DNA from: Microtetraspora sp. NBRC 13810
GTDB taxonomy: Bacteria; Actinomycetota; Actinomycetes; Streptosporangiales; Streptosporangiaceae
Length of the DNA: 64,000 nt
Direction of reading: 5' to 3'
Assembly: GCF_030268685.1 (NCBI RefSeq)
Contig: NZ_BSRQ01000017.1
Location: forward strand, 124,001-188,000
In this document: positions 33,870 through 44,536 of the stretch, one piece after another
How positions within the stretch are numbered: position 1 is the first letter of the stretch
Layout of the letters: each line of letters opens with the position of its first letter
Notes under the pieces: generated by a model
Database searches by the model: none
The model's input: the letters and a program-made list of their open reading frames with translations, nothing else
What the model was told of the DNA's origin: nothing
Translations under genes and position numbers: made by a program

Positions 33870-35204
33870 TCATGGGCACGGCTCCGTGGTGCACCCTCCG
33901 CCCGGGCCGATCTGCCGCTCGGCGGGCGGGATCTCGGACGGCTCGGCGGTCGGGCCGGTGGGATCGGGATCGGGATCGGGGTCCGGATCCGCCGTGGGCT
34001 CGGTGGGCGTCGTCGTCGGCGGCTCGCTCGGCTTCGTGGTCGGCTCGCGGGTGGGCGTCACGGTCGGCGTCAGCGAGGGGGAGGGCGCCGGCCGTTCGGT
34101 GACCCGGCGGCCGGGGGTGCGCCGGGGACGATGCTCGGACTCCTGCGGCACCACGGTCGGCGGCTCGGCGCTGGGCGTGAGCTGGGCGGCCGTGGGCGTC
34201 GGCTGCCGCAGGTCGGCGTCGCTCGGCGCGAGCGTGCGCGCGTCGGGCTGCCGGAGCCAGACGGCGGCGCCCAGCACGGCGGTGGCCAGCAGGGCCGCCG
34301 CCGCGGTGGCCAAGATGGTCAGCGCCCGCCTGCGCCGCGAGCGCGGCGCCGCGGGCCCGGCCAGCGGGCGCGCGCCCGGGTCCTCGGCCGCCCGCCGCGC
34401 CGCCTGCGCCATCTCGGCCGCCGACGACCAGCGGCCGGCCGGGTCCTTGGCCATCGCCCGCTCGACCACCTGGCGCTGCGCCGGGGTGACGTGCGCGGGC
34501 AGCGGATCCGCCTCCGCCTTCAGGTGCTTGAAGATGATCTGCACCGGGGTCTCGCCCTCGAACGGCGCCCGCCCGGCCAGGCACTGGTAGGCGACGACGC
34601 CCAGCGAGTAGATGTCGACGGCGGGGGTGATCTCACCCGCGCTCGCCTGCTCGGGCGCGCAGTAGCCCACCGAGCCCAGCACCATGCCCCGGGTGGTGAG
34701 CTGGTCGCCCGCGGCCGACCTCGCGATGCCGAAGTCGGTGAGCACGATCCCGCCGCCGGCCCGCACCATGAGGTTGGCGGGCTTGACGTCGCGGTGCACG
34801 ATGCCCTGCTCGTGCGCCGCGGCGAGCGCCTCGCCCACCTGCACCACCAGCCGCATCACCTCGGCGGCCGGCAGCGGCCCGCGGCGCAGCGCCCTGTCCA
34901 GCGACTCTCCCTCGACGTACTCCATCACCAGGTAGCTGACCTGGCTGCCGTCGTCGAGCTCACAGGCGCCGTGGTCGTAGACGTCCACGACGTGCGGATG
35001 ACGCAGCGACGCCATCGCCCGTGCCTCCCCGCGGAAGCGCACGATGAATCCCGGATCGTCCATGAGCGCCGGCAGCAGCACCTTGACCGCCACCATCCGG
35101 CCCAGCACGTCGTCGTCGCCCCGCCAGACCTCGCCCATCCCGCCGCCGCCGAGGCGGTGGTGCAGGCGGTAGCGACCGGCGAGCAGTGTCCCGGGTCCGA
35201 GCAC
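33870..35204 (-). CDS. Membrane Ser/Thr protein kinase (PknB-like) with Pro/Thr-rich outer domain
   Basis: A 444-aa Hanks-type kinase. The Gly loop is LGGGGMGEVW, the catalytic Lys is in VAVKVL, and HRDVKPANL, DFGIARS and the APE-like CAPEQAS motif are all present, so it should be active. One membrane helix (about residues 295-315, LTILATAAAALLATAVLGAAVWL) separates it from an outside region that is Pro/Thr/Glu-rich, including repeated Asp-Pro from a gggatc repeat near 33960. No PASTA domain is present. GTG 35204 is used. Confidence 0.93.
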   Translation of the reverse strand: MLGPGTLLAGRYRLHHRLGGGGMGEVWRGDDDVLGRMVAVKVLLPALMDDPGFIVRFRGEARAMASLRHPHVVDVYDHGACELDDGSQVSYLVMEYVEGESLDRALRRGPLPAAEVMRLVVQVGEALAAAHEQGIVHRDVKPANLMVRAGGGIVLTDFGIARSAAGDQLTTRGMVLGSVGYCAPEQASAGEITPAVDIYSLGVVAYQCLAGRAPFEGETPVQIIFKHLKAEADPLPAHVTPAQRQVVERAMAKDPAGRWSSAAEMAQAARRAAEDPGARPLAGPAAPRSRRRRALTILATAAAALLATAVLGAAVWLRQPDARTLAPSDADLRQPTPTAAQLTPSAEPPTVVPQESEHRPRRTPGRRVTERPAPSPSLTPTVTPTREPTTKPSEPPTTTPTEPTADPDPDPDPDPTGPTAEPSEIPPAERQIGPGGGCTTEPCP

Positions 35205-35278
35205 GGCATGACCCCCCGATGCCTAGGCCCCCATCACGAGTCACTAGGGAGGCTAGCACCGCGAACGCCGTGGAGGGC

Positions 35279-35305
35279 CTGAGCTCCGTGGCACACGGAG
35301 CTCAG
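35279..35305 (-). terminator. Terminator after pepN
   Basis: Perfect 12-bp arms ctgagctccgtg and cacggagctcag with a 3-base loop, 26 bp past the pepN stop on the minus strand. Confidence 0.8.
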
Positions 35306-35330
35306 ACCCTCACCCGGGGTGATCGCGAGA

Positions 35331-37898
35331 TCAGGCCGAGGCGGCGTCCTTGGCCCGGGCCCGCAGCGCGCGGCCGATGCCGTCCGCGCCCTCCAGCAGC
35401 AGCCGGCGCAGCGCGTGCGGCGGCTCGGCGGTGGCGATGTACTCGCCGGTGCGGTCCACCGTGGCCTGCTCGATCAGCAGGGCGGGGAAGCAGCCGACCA
35501 CGAAGTTCTGGGCCATGTCGAAGGTCCAGTTCTTCCAGGCCCCGCCGACCTCGGCGAAGAACTTCTCGGCGAACGGCCTGAGCAGCTCGACGTGGTGCGG
35601 GTCCATGAAACCGGCGATCGTCGAACGGTGCAGCGCGCCGCTCAGCTCGCCGCTGAGGATGCGCTCCCAGGCCGCCGCCTTGCCCTCGGCGGTGGGCAGG
35701 GCCGCCCGGCACTGCGCGGCCGAGCGCTCGCCCTTCGCGGTGGCGTCGCGGCGCAGCTCGGCGTCGATGTCCTCCGCGCCCAGCACCCCGCCGCTGACCA
35801 GCGCGAGGATGAGGCTCCAGCGCATGTCGGCGTCCACGGTGAGCCCCTCGGGCACGGCCGAGCCGTCGAGGACGCCGCGCAGGTAGGCGAGGTCGTCGGC
35901 CGAGGTGGCCACCGCGGAGAACGCGTTGACGTAGCTGAGCTGGTGGTCCGAGCCGGGCTCCGCCGTACCGACGAGGCCGCGCAGGGCGGAGGCCAGGGTG
36001 GTCAGGCCGGTGTCCCGCCAGGCGGGGTCGCCGTACTGCTGGACGGCGAGCCTGGCCTGCCGCAGCACCGCCTGGACCACGGAGATGTCCGCCACCGACG
36101 GAATGCCGGAGACGACCAGCTTGACGTAGTCGCGGGTGGCCATCTCGGCGTCGCGGGTCATGTCCCAGGCGGCCGACCAGCACAGGGCGCGGGGCAGGGA
36201 CTCGGCGAAGGCGGAGATGCCGCCCTCGACCAGGGTGCGCAGCGAGCGCTCGTCGAGGCGGACCTTGGCGTAGGTCAGGTCGTCGTCGTTGAGCAGCACG
36301 AGGTCCGGCTGGGCCTCGCCGACCAGGTCGGGGACGGCCGTGCGGGCGCCCACCACGTCCAGCTCGACCCGCTTGGTGCGCCTGAGCACGCCGCCGTCGT
36401 AGGAGTACAGGCCGATCGCGATGCGGTGCGAGCGCAGCGTCGGGTACTCGGCCGGGGCCTCCTGGAGCACGTCGAAGGAGGTGAAGCGGCCCTCGGCGTC
36501 AGTGCCGAAGTCGGGGCGCAGCGTGTTGACCCAGGAGGTCTCCAGCCACTCCTTCGACCACGACGACAGCTCCCTGCCCGAGGTGCGCTCCAGCGCGGAC
36601 AGCAGGTCGGCGAGGGTGGTGTTGCCCCAGGCGTGGTCGGCGAAGTAGTCGCGCACGCCGGCCAGGAAGTTGTCCAGCCCGACGTAGGCGACGAGCTGCT
36701 TGAGGACCGAGGCGCCCTTGGCGTAGGTGATGCCGTCGAAGTTGACCTCGACGGCGTGCATGTCGACGATGTCGGCGGCGATCGGGTGGGTGGAGGGCAG
36801 CTGGTCCTGCCGGTAGGCCCACGCCTTCTCCACGTTGGCGAAGGTCGTCCACGCGGTCTGGCCCCAGCGGGTCGCCTCGGCCTGGCACAGCACCGACATG
36901 TAGGTGGCGAACGACTCGTTCAGCCACAGGTCGTCCCACCAGCGCATGGTGACCAGGTCGCCGAACCACATGTGCGCCATCTCGTGCAGGATCGTCTCGG
37001 CGCGGCGCTCCACCATCGCGTCGGTGACCCGGGAACGGAAGACGTAGTCCTCCAGGAAGGTCACGCACCCCGCGTTCTCCATCGCGCCGGCGTTGAACTC
37101 GGGCACGAAGAGCTGGTCGTACTTGCCGAACGGGTAGCGGACGCCGAAGACCCGGTGGAAGAAGTCGAAGCCCTGCTTGGTGACCTCGAAGATGTTGTCC
37201 GCGTCGAGGTGCTCGGCGATCGAGGCGCGGCAGTAGACGCCGAGCGGGATACCGTCGTGCTCGTCGGTCACCTTGTGGTACGGCCCGGCGACCAGGGCGG
37301 TGATGTACGTGGAGATCACCGGGGTCGGGGCGAAGTGCCAGCGCCTGGCCGCCTGGAGGGTGCCGTGCCGGCCGCGGTGCTCGTCCAGCTCGCTCACCTG
37401 GTCGGCCGCCGAGTTGGAGACGACCTCCCACCCGCCGGGGGCGAGCACGGTCAGCTCGAAGGTGGCCTTGAGGTCGGGCTGGTCGAAGCACGCGTACATC
37501 CGGTGCGCGTCGGCCGTCTCGAACTGCGAGTGCAGGTAGACCTTCTGGTCCACCGGGTCGACGAACCTGTGCAGCCCCTCGCCGGTGTGCATGTACTCGC
37601 AGTCGGCGTCGACGACCAGCACGTTCTCGGCGGCGAGGCCGGGCAGCGGGAAGCGGCCCTCCTCGGCGTCGTAGCTCGTGACGTCGAGCTCCACACCGTT
37701 CAGCGTGACGTGGCGCAGCCGCGCGCCGGCCAGGTCGATGAAGGTCGTGGCGCCCGGCTGGGCGGCCGTGAAGCGGGCCGTGGTGACGCTTTCGAACCGC
37801 TCGTCGCCCTCGGTGAGGTCCAGCTCTACGACGTAGGACTGGACCTTCAGCAGCCGGGCCCGCTCCCTGGCCTCGTCACGGGTGAGATTGCCTGCCAC
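35331..37898 (-). CDS. pepN: Aminopeptidase N (M1 zinc metallopeptidase)
   Basis: An 855-aa cytoplasmic peptidase that removes N-terminal residues from peptides. Zinc motif HEMAHMWFGDLVTMRWWDDLWLNESFATYM gives HExxH and the distal Glu; the exopeptidase motif is GAMENAG. The N-terminus AGNLTRDEARERARLLKVQSYVVELDLTEGD is typical of actinobacterial PepN. GTG 37898 is chosen because gaggag lies five bases upstream; GTG 37904 is too close to it. The C-terminal helical ERAP-like domain is complete. Confidence 0.95.
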   Translation of the reverse strand: MAGNLTRDEARERARLLKVQSYVVELDLTEGDERFESVTTARFTAAQPGATTFIDLAGARLRHVTLNGVELDVTSYDAEEGRFPLPGLAAENVLVVDADCEYMHTGEGLHRFVDPVDQKVYLHSQFETADAHRMYACFDQPDLKATFELTVLAPGGWEVVSNSAADQVSELDEHRGRHGTLQAARRWHFAPTPVISTYITALVAGPYHKVTDEHDGIPLGVYCRASIAEHLDADNIFEVTKQGFDFFHRVFGVRYPFGKYDQLFVPEFNAGAMENAGCVTFLEDYVFRSRVTDAMVERRAETILHEMAHMWFGDLVTMRWWDDLWLNESFATYMSVLCQAEATRWGQTAWTTFANVEKAWAYRQDQLPSTHPIAADIVDMHAVEVNFDGITYAKGASVLKQLVAYVGLDNFLAGVRDYFADHAWGNTTLADLLSALERTSGRELSSWSKEWLETSWVNTLRPDFGTDAEGRFTSFDVLQEAPAEYPTLRSHRIAIGLYSYDGGVLRRTKRVELDVVGARTAVPDLVGEAQPDLVLLNDDDLTYAKVRLDERSLRTLVEGGISAFAESLPRALCWSAAWDMTRDAEMATRDYVKLVVSGIPSVADISVVQAVLRQARLAVQQYGDPAWRDTGLTTLASALRGLVGTAEPGSDHQLSYVNAFSAVATSADDLAYLRGVLDGSAVPEGLTVDADMRWSLILALVSGGVLGAEDIDAELRRDATAKGERSAAQCRAALPTAEGKAAAWERILSGELSGALHRSTIAGFMDPHHVELLRPFAEKFFAEVGGAWKNWTFDMAQNFVVGCFPALLIEQATVDRTGEYIATAEPPHALRRLLLEGADGIGRALRARAKDAASA

Positions 37899-38055
37899 AT
37901 CCACTCCTCTTCACACGGCGCCGGTCGCGCGCTTCTCCTCTCCGCCTCGTTGCGGAACGGATGTCTGAATCCTGCCATGGCGGTCGAGGGAATGCCGCAC
38001 CCGGAAGATCCGGTTGACACAAGGAACGACCCGACTTCACCACCAGGAAGATGCC

Positions 38056-38688
38056 ATGACGGAGCGCACACCCGTAGACCTCTGGTTCGACCCTCTCTGC
38101 CCCTGGGCCTGGATGACCTCTCGCTGGCTGCTCGAGGTGCAGACCGTGCGCGAGATCGAGCCCCGTTTCAGGATCATGAGCCTCGCGGTGCTCAACGAGG
38201 ACAAGGACATCTCCGAGGATTACCGCAAGATGCTGGGCGGCGCCATGGGCCCGGTCCGCGTCGTCGCCGCGGCCGCGGCCAAGTACGGCGACCAGATTCT
38301 CGGCTCGCTCTACACCGAGATCGGCACCCGCTGGCACAACGAAGGGCGCGGCAAGGACCGCGACGGCTGGCGCGACATCGTGTCCGAGGCCCTCGGCGCC
38401 CTGGACCTCGACCCCGCGCTGATCGACGCCTACGACTCCCAGGAGTACGACGAGGCCGTGCGCAGCTCGCACAACGAGGGCATCGGCCTGGTCGGCCAGG
38501 AGGTCGGCACCCCGGTCATCGCCCTCGACGGCCCGGAGGGCAAGATCGCCTTCTTCGGCCCGGTCGTCTCGCCCGCGCCGCGCGGCGAGGCCGCCGGCAA
38601 GCTGTGGGACGGCGTGCTGCTCGTGGCCGGCACCGACGGCTTCTTCGAGCTCAAGCGCTCCCGCACCCGGGGCCCCATCTTCGAGTAG
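38056..38688 (+). CDS. DsbA-like mycothiol-dependent reductase, Rv2466c family, with CPWA active site
   Basis: A 210-aa thioredoxin-fold protein matching the Rv2466c family along its whole length: VDLWFDPLCPWAWMTSRWLLEVQ, FRIMSLAVLNEDKD, VGQEVGTPVIALDG with the cis-Pro, IAFFGPVVSPAPRGEAAGKLWDG and the ending FFELKRSRTR. Rv2466c uses mycothiol to reduce disulfides and nitro prodrugs. The usual CPWC motif is CPWA here, so the second cysteine is missing and only a one-thiol mechanism is possible. ATG 38056 has aggaag upstream. It diverges from pepN. Confidence 0.88.
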   Translation: MTERTPVDLWFDPLCPWAWMTSRWLLEVQTVREIEPRFRIMSLAVLNEDKDISEDYRKMLGGAMGPVRVVAAAAAKYGDQILGSLYTEIGTRWHNEGRGKDRDGWRDIVSEALGALDLDPALIDAYDSQEYDEAVRSSHNEGIGLVGQEVGTPVIALDGPEGKIAFFGPVVSPAPRGEAAGKLWDGVLLVAGTDGFFELKRSRTRGPIFE

Positions 38689-38763
38689 CCGGCGGGCACG
38701 CCCCCCGCCAACCGATCGGGACATGCGCTCGCCAGATCACCCCGGGCGCGCGAAGATGGCGGC

Positions 38764-40170
<1,407 letters not shown>

Positions 40171-40211
40171 CGGGGGGCCGGTCCGCGCGGCGGGGGGAAG
40201 GCGGTGGTTTC

Positions 40212-40637
40212 GTGCGCAGGGTGACGTTCTTCGACGTGGTGATCATGGCGGGCGGGCTGCTGATGGTGTTCCTCGCCGCGCAGAACGCCGGGCCCGCGCT
40301 GGCCGCGGCGCGTGGCGACGGCACGCCGGGCACGTTCACCGCGACCCGGGTGGAGTGCGTCCGGCACCCCGGTCACGAGCAGTGCACCTGGTTCGGCGAC
40401 TACCGGTCGGCCGACGGCAGGGTGCGCCGCGACGGGATCTCCTTCTACGGCGCGGACCGCGAGACGTTCCGGCCCGGGCAGACCGCGCGGGCCTTCGACG
40501 TCGGGCGGCGCGGCCACGTCTACGGCCCCGGCGGGTCCAACGAGTGGATCGTCGTCGCCCTGCTGTTCGCGGGCGGTGCGTGGCTGGCGCTCCGCCCGCT
40601 GCTGCGCCGCCCCCGGCAGGCCGCGCCGGCTCCCTAG
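40212..40637 (+). CDS. Small membrane protein of unknown function
   Basis: A 141-aa protein with one N-terminal helix (FFDVVIMAGGLLMVFLAAQNAG) and one C-terminal helix (EWIVVALLFAGGAWLALRPLL). Between them is an extracytoplasmic domain GTFTATRVECVRHPGHEQCTWFGDYRSADGRVRRDGISFYG with two Cys that may form a disulfide. The layout resembles DUF3592-like proteins, but this is not certain. It converges on def with only 7 bp between stops. Confidence 0.65.
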   Translation: MRRVTFFDVVIMAGGLLMVFLAAQNAGPALAAARGDGTPGTFTATRVECVRHPGHEQCTWFGDYRSADGRVRRDGISFYGADRETFRPGQTARAFDVGRRGHVYGPGGSNEWIVVALLFAGGAWLALRPLLRRPRQAAPAP

Positions 40638-40644
40638 CCGCGGG

Positions 40645-41133
40645 TCACGGGGCCTGGAGGAGCACCTTGCGCGCGGCGTCCTTGGCCAGCCGGTCGACGA
40701 AGAGGGTGCCGTCGAGGTGGTCGGTCTCGTGCTGGAGGCAGCGGGCGAGCATGCCGCGCGCCCTGACGCGGACCGGGCGGCCGAGCCGGTCCAGGCCGGT
40801 GACGGACACGCCGGCCGCCCGCGGGGTGGCGGCGTAGACGGGCCGGCGCGCCTCGCGGTCGGGGATCGACAGGCAGCCCTCCTCCTCCGTCACCGGTTCC
40901 GGGTCGTCCACGGTCAGCTCGGGGTTGACCACGTGTCCCTTCCTGCCGCTGATGTCGTAGACGAACAGCCGGCGCGGCACGCCGATCTGGGGACCTGCCA
41001 GGCCGACGCCGCTCGCCGCGTACATCACGGTGAACATCTCGTCGATCAGGCGGCGCAACTCCCGGTCGAAGTCGGTGACGGGGGTCGCGGGGGTGCGCAG
41101 GACCGGATCGCCGATCATCCGGATGTCACGCAT
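40645..41133 (-). CDS. def: Peptide deformylase
   Basis: A 162-aa metalloenzyme removing the formyl group from new proteins. All three motifs are present: GVGLAGPQIG (I), EEGCLSIP (II, metal Cys) and CLQHETDHLDG (III, HExDH). Motif I ends AGPQ instead of the more usual AAxQ. ATG 41133 has aggag seven bases upstream and gives MRDIRMIGDPVLRTPA, a normal start. It diverges from rpiB with about 105 bp between them. Confidence 0.95.
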   Translation of the reverse strand: MRDIRMIGDPVLRTPATPVTDFDRELRRLIDEMFTVMYAASGVGLAGPQIGVPRRLFVYDISGRKGHVVNPELTVDDPEPVTEEEGCLSIPDREARRPVYAATPRAAGVSVTGLDRLGRPVRVRARGMLARCLQHETDHLDGTLFVDRLAKDAARKVLLQAP

Positions 41134-41238
41134 CGATGTGCTCCTGTCGGGGAAATGTAAGGACTGCATGGCAGATCTGGGTCTTACCTTAGCCGTCAGG
41201 CGGTGATGCGCGAAGGGCGGACCTGCGAGACTGGGCGG

Positions 41239-41706
41239 GTGCGTGTTTACATCGCTGCCGACCATGCCGGCTATGAGCTGAAGAACCACCTCGTCTCCTG
41301 GCTCAAGGAGCACAATCACGAGGTCATCGACTGCGGCCCGTTCGTCTACGACGCCGAGGACGACTATCCCGCCTTCGTGCTGCGCGCGGCCGAAGGGGTG
41401 GCCGGCGACCCGGGGAGCCTGGGGGTGGTGATCGGCGGCTCGGGCAACGGCGAGCAGATCGCCGCCAACAAGGTGCGCGGCATCCGGGCCGCGCTCGCCT
41501 GGAGCGAGGACACCGCCAGGCTGGGCCGCGAGCACAACAACGCCAACGTGGTGAGCCTCGGCGCCCGCATGCACTCCACCGAGGAGGCCACCCGGTTCGT
41601 CGAGGTCTTCCTGACCACGTCCTACTCCGGCGCGGAGCGGCACAGCCGGCGCATCGCCCAGCTCACGTCCTACGAGACGATCGGCCAGTTGCCGCCGCTG
41701 CCGTAG
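41239..41706 (+). CDS. rpiB: Ribose-5-phosphate isomerase B
   Basis: A 155-aa enzyme of the RpiB/LacA/LacB family interconverting ribose-5-P and ribulose-5-P in the pentose phosphate pathway. Motifs are YIAADHAGYELKNHL, VIDCGPFVYDAEDDYPAFV, GSGNGEQIAANKVRGIRAALAWSEDTA and REHNNANVVSLGARM. The GSGNGEQIAANK loop carries Glu rather than a catalytic Cys, as in mycobacterial RpiB. GTG 41239 fits the conserved start; the ribosome binding site is weak. Confidence 0.94.
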   Translation: MRVYIAADHAGYELKNHLVSWLKEHNHEVIDCGPFVYDAEDDYPAFVLRAAEGVAGDPGSLGVVIGGSGNGEQIAANKVRGIRAALAWSEDTARLGREHNNANVVSLGARMHSTEEATRFVEVFLTTSYSGAERHSRRIAQLTSYETIGQLPPLP

Positions 41707-41709
41707 GGA

Positions 41710-41895
41710 CTACGACGCCGCGGCGCCGCCCGGGCCGCGGCCGGTCGCCTGCCCGCCGCGGCGCGTCTCGCGCCGCGGCGTCTCGTCACGCAGCGGCCGC
41801 CGGTCGGCGGCCTCCTGCTGGTCCGTCGTGGGCCGTGAGACGTCGCGCGCCCTCATCGCCGTGATCGCCGTGATCTGCAAACTCTGCAGTGCCAT
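41710..41895 (-). CDS. Small basic protein, hypothetical
   Basis: A 61-aa frame starting MALQSLQITAITAMRARDVSRPT and then highly charged (Arg, Glu, Asp) and probably disordered. The first 22 residues look like an amphipathic helix ending in RARDVSRP. gaaagg lies 14 bases upstream. No family is recognised. It converges on rpiB with a 3-bp gap. A chance frame in high-GC DNA cannot be excluded. Confidence 0.4.
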   Translation of the reverse strand: MALQSLQITAITAMRARDVSRPTTDQQEAADRRPLRDETPRRETRRGGQATGRGPGGAAAS

Positions 41896-41974
41896 ACCCG
41901 GACCCTAACCTTTCCGCCGAGGCACCGGGAGAGGGCCCCGGGAGAGGGCGCCGGGAGAGCGCCTCGGGAACGGG

Positions 41975-43207
41975 TCAGAAGACCAGGCCCGCCCAGGGGC
42001 GCGGTTCCCAGGACATCGCGGCCGACAGCCGCCGCACGGCGCCCGGGGTCTCCTCGCGCACGACCGTCGCGCCGGTCAGCCCGGAAAGGGAACGCCCGCC
42101 CAGGTAGGCCGCGCCCAGCGCGGAGGCGGGCAGCGTGATGTCGGCGGGCGCCGAGGTGGTCTCGCAGACCGCGCCGGACTCGTCGGCCGACAGCCGCCAG
42201 CGGCCCGCGTTCCACGGGCACACGTCGTCCTCGACCGCGAGGACCAGATCCACCGGCGCCGCATAGGCCCGGCGGACCAGCGCGTCGCCGACGTCGACCA
42301 GGCGCACCCACAGCTCGTCCAGCCAGACCGCGTTGAAGTGCCGCGGCTCGGCGAGCAGATCGACGATCGGGTCATCGACCGGGCGGCTCCACGTGCGGAC
42401 GCGTCCCACCAGGTCACGGTCCAGCACGCCGCGCCACAGCAGCGCGTAGGCCGCGGGATCCGTCGCGTGCAGCTCGCGCAGCCGCAGCTCGGAGTCCGGG
42501 ACGTCGTAATCGGTGACGCCGTTCCGCACCCGGAACAGCGCGTAGCCGCGCACCTCGCCGTCGTCCTCGGCGAGCAGGCAGCGCAGCGGGCCGTCGCCGT
42601 GCCGGGCGGTCTCGTCGTCGGCGAGCAGCGCGTCCCAGCGGGCCGCGGTGCGCGAATAGTGGCCGGGGCGGCCGGTCATGACGGTGTCGAAGATCCGCTC
42701 GAAGTCCTTCCTCGCCTCGGCCGGCCGGGCCACGCGCAGCCGCAGGGCGGGGTCGGCGGGCGCGTCCCTCCTGAACGCCGAACGATGGGCGGGAATGGTG
42801 CCGGCCAGGGTGTCGGAGGCCCTGCCGTACCCGAACCTGCCGTAGATGGCGGCCTCGGTGGCGTACAGCGCTGCGAGGGGCTCGCCGGCCTCGTGCAGGT
42901 CGGTGAGCTGGCGGCGCATGAGCGAGGACAGGACGCCCCGGCGCCGGTGCGAGGGGAGCACCGCGACCGCGGTCACCCCGGCGACGGGGGCCGGGCCGCC
43001 CGGCACCGTCATGGTGAAGGGGGTGACCGCCGTCGTGCCGATCATCGTCCCCCCGTCGAAGACGGCGAGAGTCCGGTCGAGAGTGAGGAGGGCTCGGAAG
43101 CGCTCGGTGAAGGCGGGCTCGCCTTCACTGTTGAACGCCTCTTGGAGGACCTGGTCGTACTCCGCCCACTCGGACTCGTCGATGGGCCGGATCGTGAACT
43201 TGCTCAT
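41975..43207 (-). CDS. Eis-family GNAT acetyltransferase
   Basis: A 410-aa protein with the Eis layout: two GNAT domains and a sterol-carrier-like C-terminal domain. The N-terminal GNAT has VAGVTAVAVLPSHRRRGVLSSLMRRQLTDLHEAGEPLAALYATEAAIYGRFGYG, including the acetyl-CoA loop (V-x-P-x-x-RRRG). The protein ends in PRPWAGLVF, as in Eis, where the C-terminal carboxylate acts in catalysis. Mycobacterial Eis acetylates aminoglycosides at several amines, and lysines of host proteins; many environmental homologues have unknown substrates. Confidence 0.9.
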   Translation of the reverse strand: MSKFTIRPIDESEWAEYDQVLQEAFNSEGEPAFTERFRALLTLDRTLAVFDGGTMIGTTAVTPFTMTVPGGPAPVAGVTAVAVLPSHRRRGVLSSLMRRQLTDLHEAGEPLAALYATEAAIYGRFGYGRASDTLAGTIPAHRSAFRRDAPADPALRLRVARPAEARKDFERIFDTVMTGRPGHYSRTAARWDALLADDETARHGDGPLRCLLAEDDGEVRGYALFRVRNGVTDYDVPDSELRLRELHATDPAAYALLWRGVLDRDLVGRVRTWSRPVDDPIVDLLAEPRHFNAVWLDELWVRLVDVGDALVRRAYAAPVDLVLAVEDDVCPWNAGRWRLSADESGAVCETTSAPADITLPASALGAAYLGGRSLSGLTGATVVREETPGAVRRLSAAMSWEPRPWAGLVF

Positions 43208-43325
43208 CGGGCCACGGTAGGCCCCGGGCTACGCGCGGGCCAACCAATATCGTGGGTATGATGATCAAGGCATTGGTCAAGTGGGCTGCCCAAACGCGCC
43301 TTCGACCGATACAGTCGAGCGCATC

Positions 43326-44447
43326 ATGAGTTCCCGTCCGGCGCCGCTGATCCCTCCACGGCTCCGCGCGTTCCTGGTCCGTGTGCCGTTCCTCGTGCGC
43401 ATCGTCCGCTTCCTGCGCCGCGGGCCCTTCGCCCGCGACCGGAACCTGGTGATCACCCTCAGCGTGCTGTCGCTGGCGGTCGGCGTGCTGGCCGCGCGCA
43501 GCCACATCGACTGGTTCTCGCCCTCGCTGCTGATCCTGATCACGCTGATCGGCGGGCTCCAGCTCCGGCTGCGCGGCCTGCTGGTGCTGCTGGGGGCCGT
43601 GGTCGCGGCGGTGGTCTACATCGCGGCGGCCGGCGAGATCGTGCACATCGGCCCGGGGCTGCTGGTCACGATGGTGTTCACCTCGGTGTTCGCCGCGCTG
43701 ATGGCCCGCACCCGGGGCAAGCTGGGCGTGCAGGGGCTGCGCGGGGACGCGATGCTGCTGGAGCTGCGCGACCGGCTGAAACGGCAGAGCGAGCTGCCCG
43801 CGCTGCCCAAGGAGTGGGGCGCCAAGGTCGTGCTGAAGCAGGCCGGGGGCTCCTCGTTCGGCGGCGACTTCCTGGTGTCCGTGCGCGAGGACGACCGGCT
43901 GGAGCTCGCCCTGGTGGACGTGTCGGGCAAGGGCGCCGACGCGGGGACCAGGGCGCTGATGCTGTCGGGCACCTTCGGCGGGCTGCTCGGCGCGGTCTCC
44001 GACTTCCTGCCCGCGTGCAACAACTACCTGCACCGCCAGCGGGAGAGTGAGGGATTCGTCACCGCCGTGCACCTCTCGCTCGACCTCTCCACCGGCGAGT
44101 ACGTGATCACCTCGGCCGGCCATCCGCCGGTGGTGAAGTTCGAGGCGGGCACCGGTTCCTGGCGGGTGTCCACGGCCAAGGGCGTCGTCCTCGGCGTGGT
44201 CCCCGACCTGCACTGCGAGACCGACAGCGGGGTGCTCCGCAGGGGAGACGCGCTGCTGCTCTACACCGACGGGCTGATCGAACAGCCGGGCCGGGACATC
44301 GACGCGGGGCTCGACCGGCTGCTCGGGGAGGCCGAACAGCTCGTGCCCTCGGGGCAGGGCTTCCGCGACGGCGCCCGCACGCTGGTCAACTCGATGTCCT
44401 CCGGGCACAACGACGACTGCGCCCTGGTGCTCATCTGGCGCCCGTGA
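43326..44447 (+). CDS. Membrane PP2C-type Ser/Thr phosphatase (SpoIIE domain)
   Basis: A 373-aa protein with about four N-terminal membrane helices (NLVITLSVLSLAVGVLAA through IGPGLLVTMVFTSVFAALMA). A cytoplasmic SpoIIE/PP2C domain follows, with FGGDFLVSVREDDRLELALVDVSGKGADAG, VITSAGHPPVV, DALLLYTDGLIE and HNDDCALVLI, which supply the metal-binding Asp residues. No sensor (PAS/GAF) or kinase domain is fused. ATG 43326 is preferred to 43281 because the basic, Pro-rich sequence begins there. Confidence 0.88.
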   Translation: MSSRPAPLIPPRLRAFLVRVPFLVRIVRFLRRGPFARDRNLVITLSVLSLAVGVLAARSHIDWFSPSLLILITLIGGLQLRLRGLLVLLGAVVAAVVYIAAAGEIVHIGPGLLVTMVFTSVFAALMARTRGKLGVQGLRGDAMLLELRDRLKRQSELPALPKEWGAKVVLKQAGGSSFGGDFLVSVREDDRLELALVDVSGKGADAGTRALMLSGTFGGLLGAVSDFLPACNNYLHRQRESEGFVTAVHLSLDLSTGEYVITSAGHPPVVKFEAGTGSWRVSTAKGVVLGVVPDLHCETDSGVLRRGDALLLYTDGLIEQPGRDIDAGLDRLLGEAEQLVPSGQGFRDGARTLVNSMSSGHNDDCALVLIWRP

Positions 44448-44536
44448 TCCACCGGGCGGAGAAGATCGGCGCCGGACGGGCCGGAGTCGGTTAGCCTGGT
44501 AGGGCCACAGGCTTCTCGGTAACGGGGGTTTCCACG

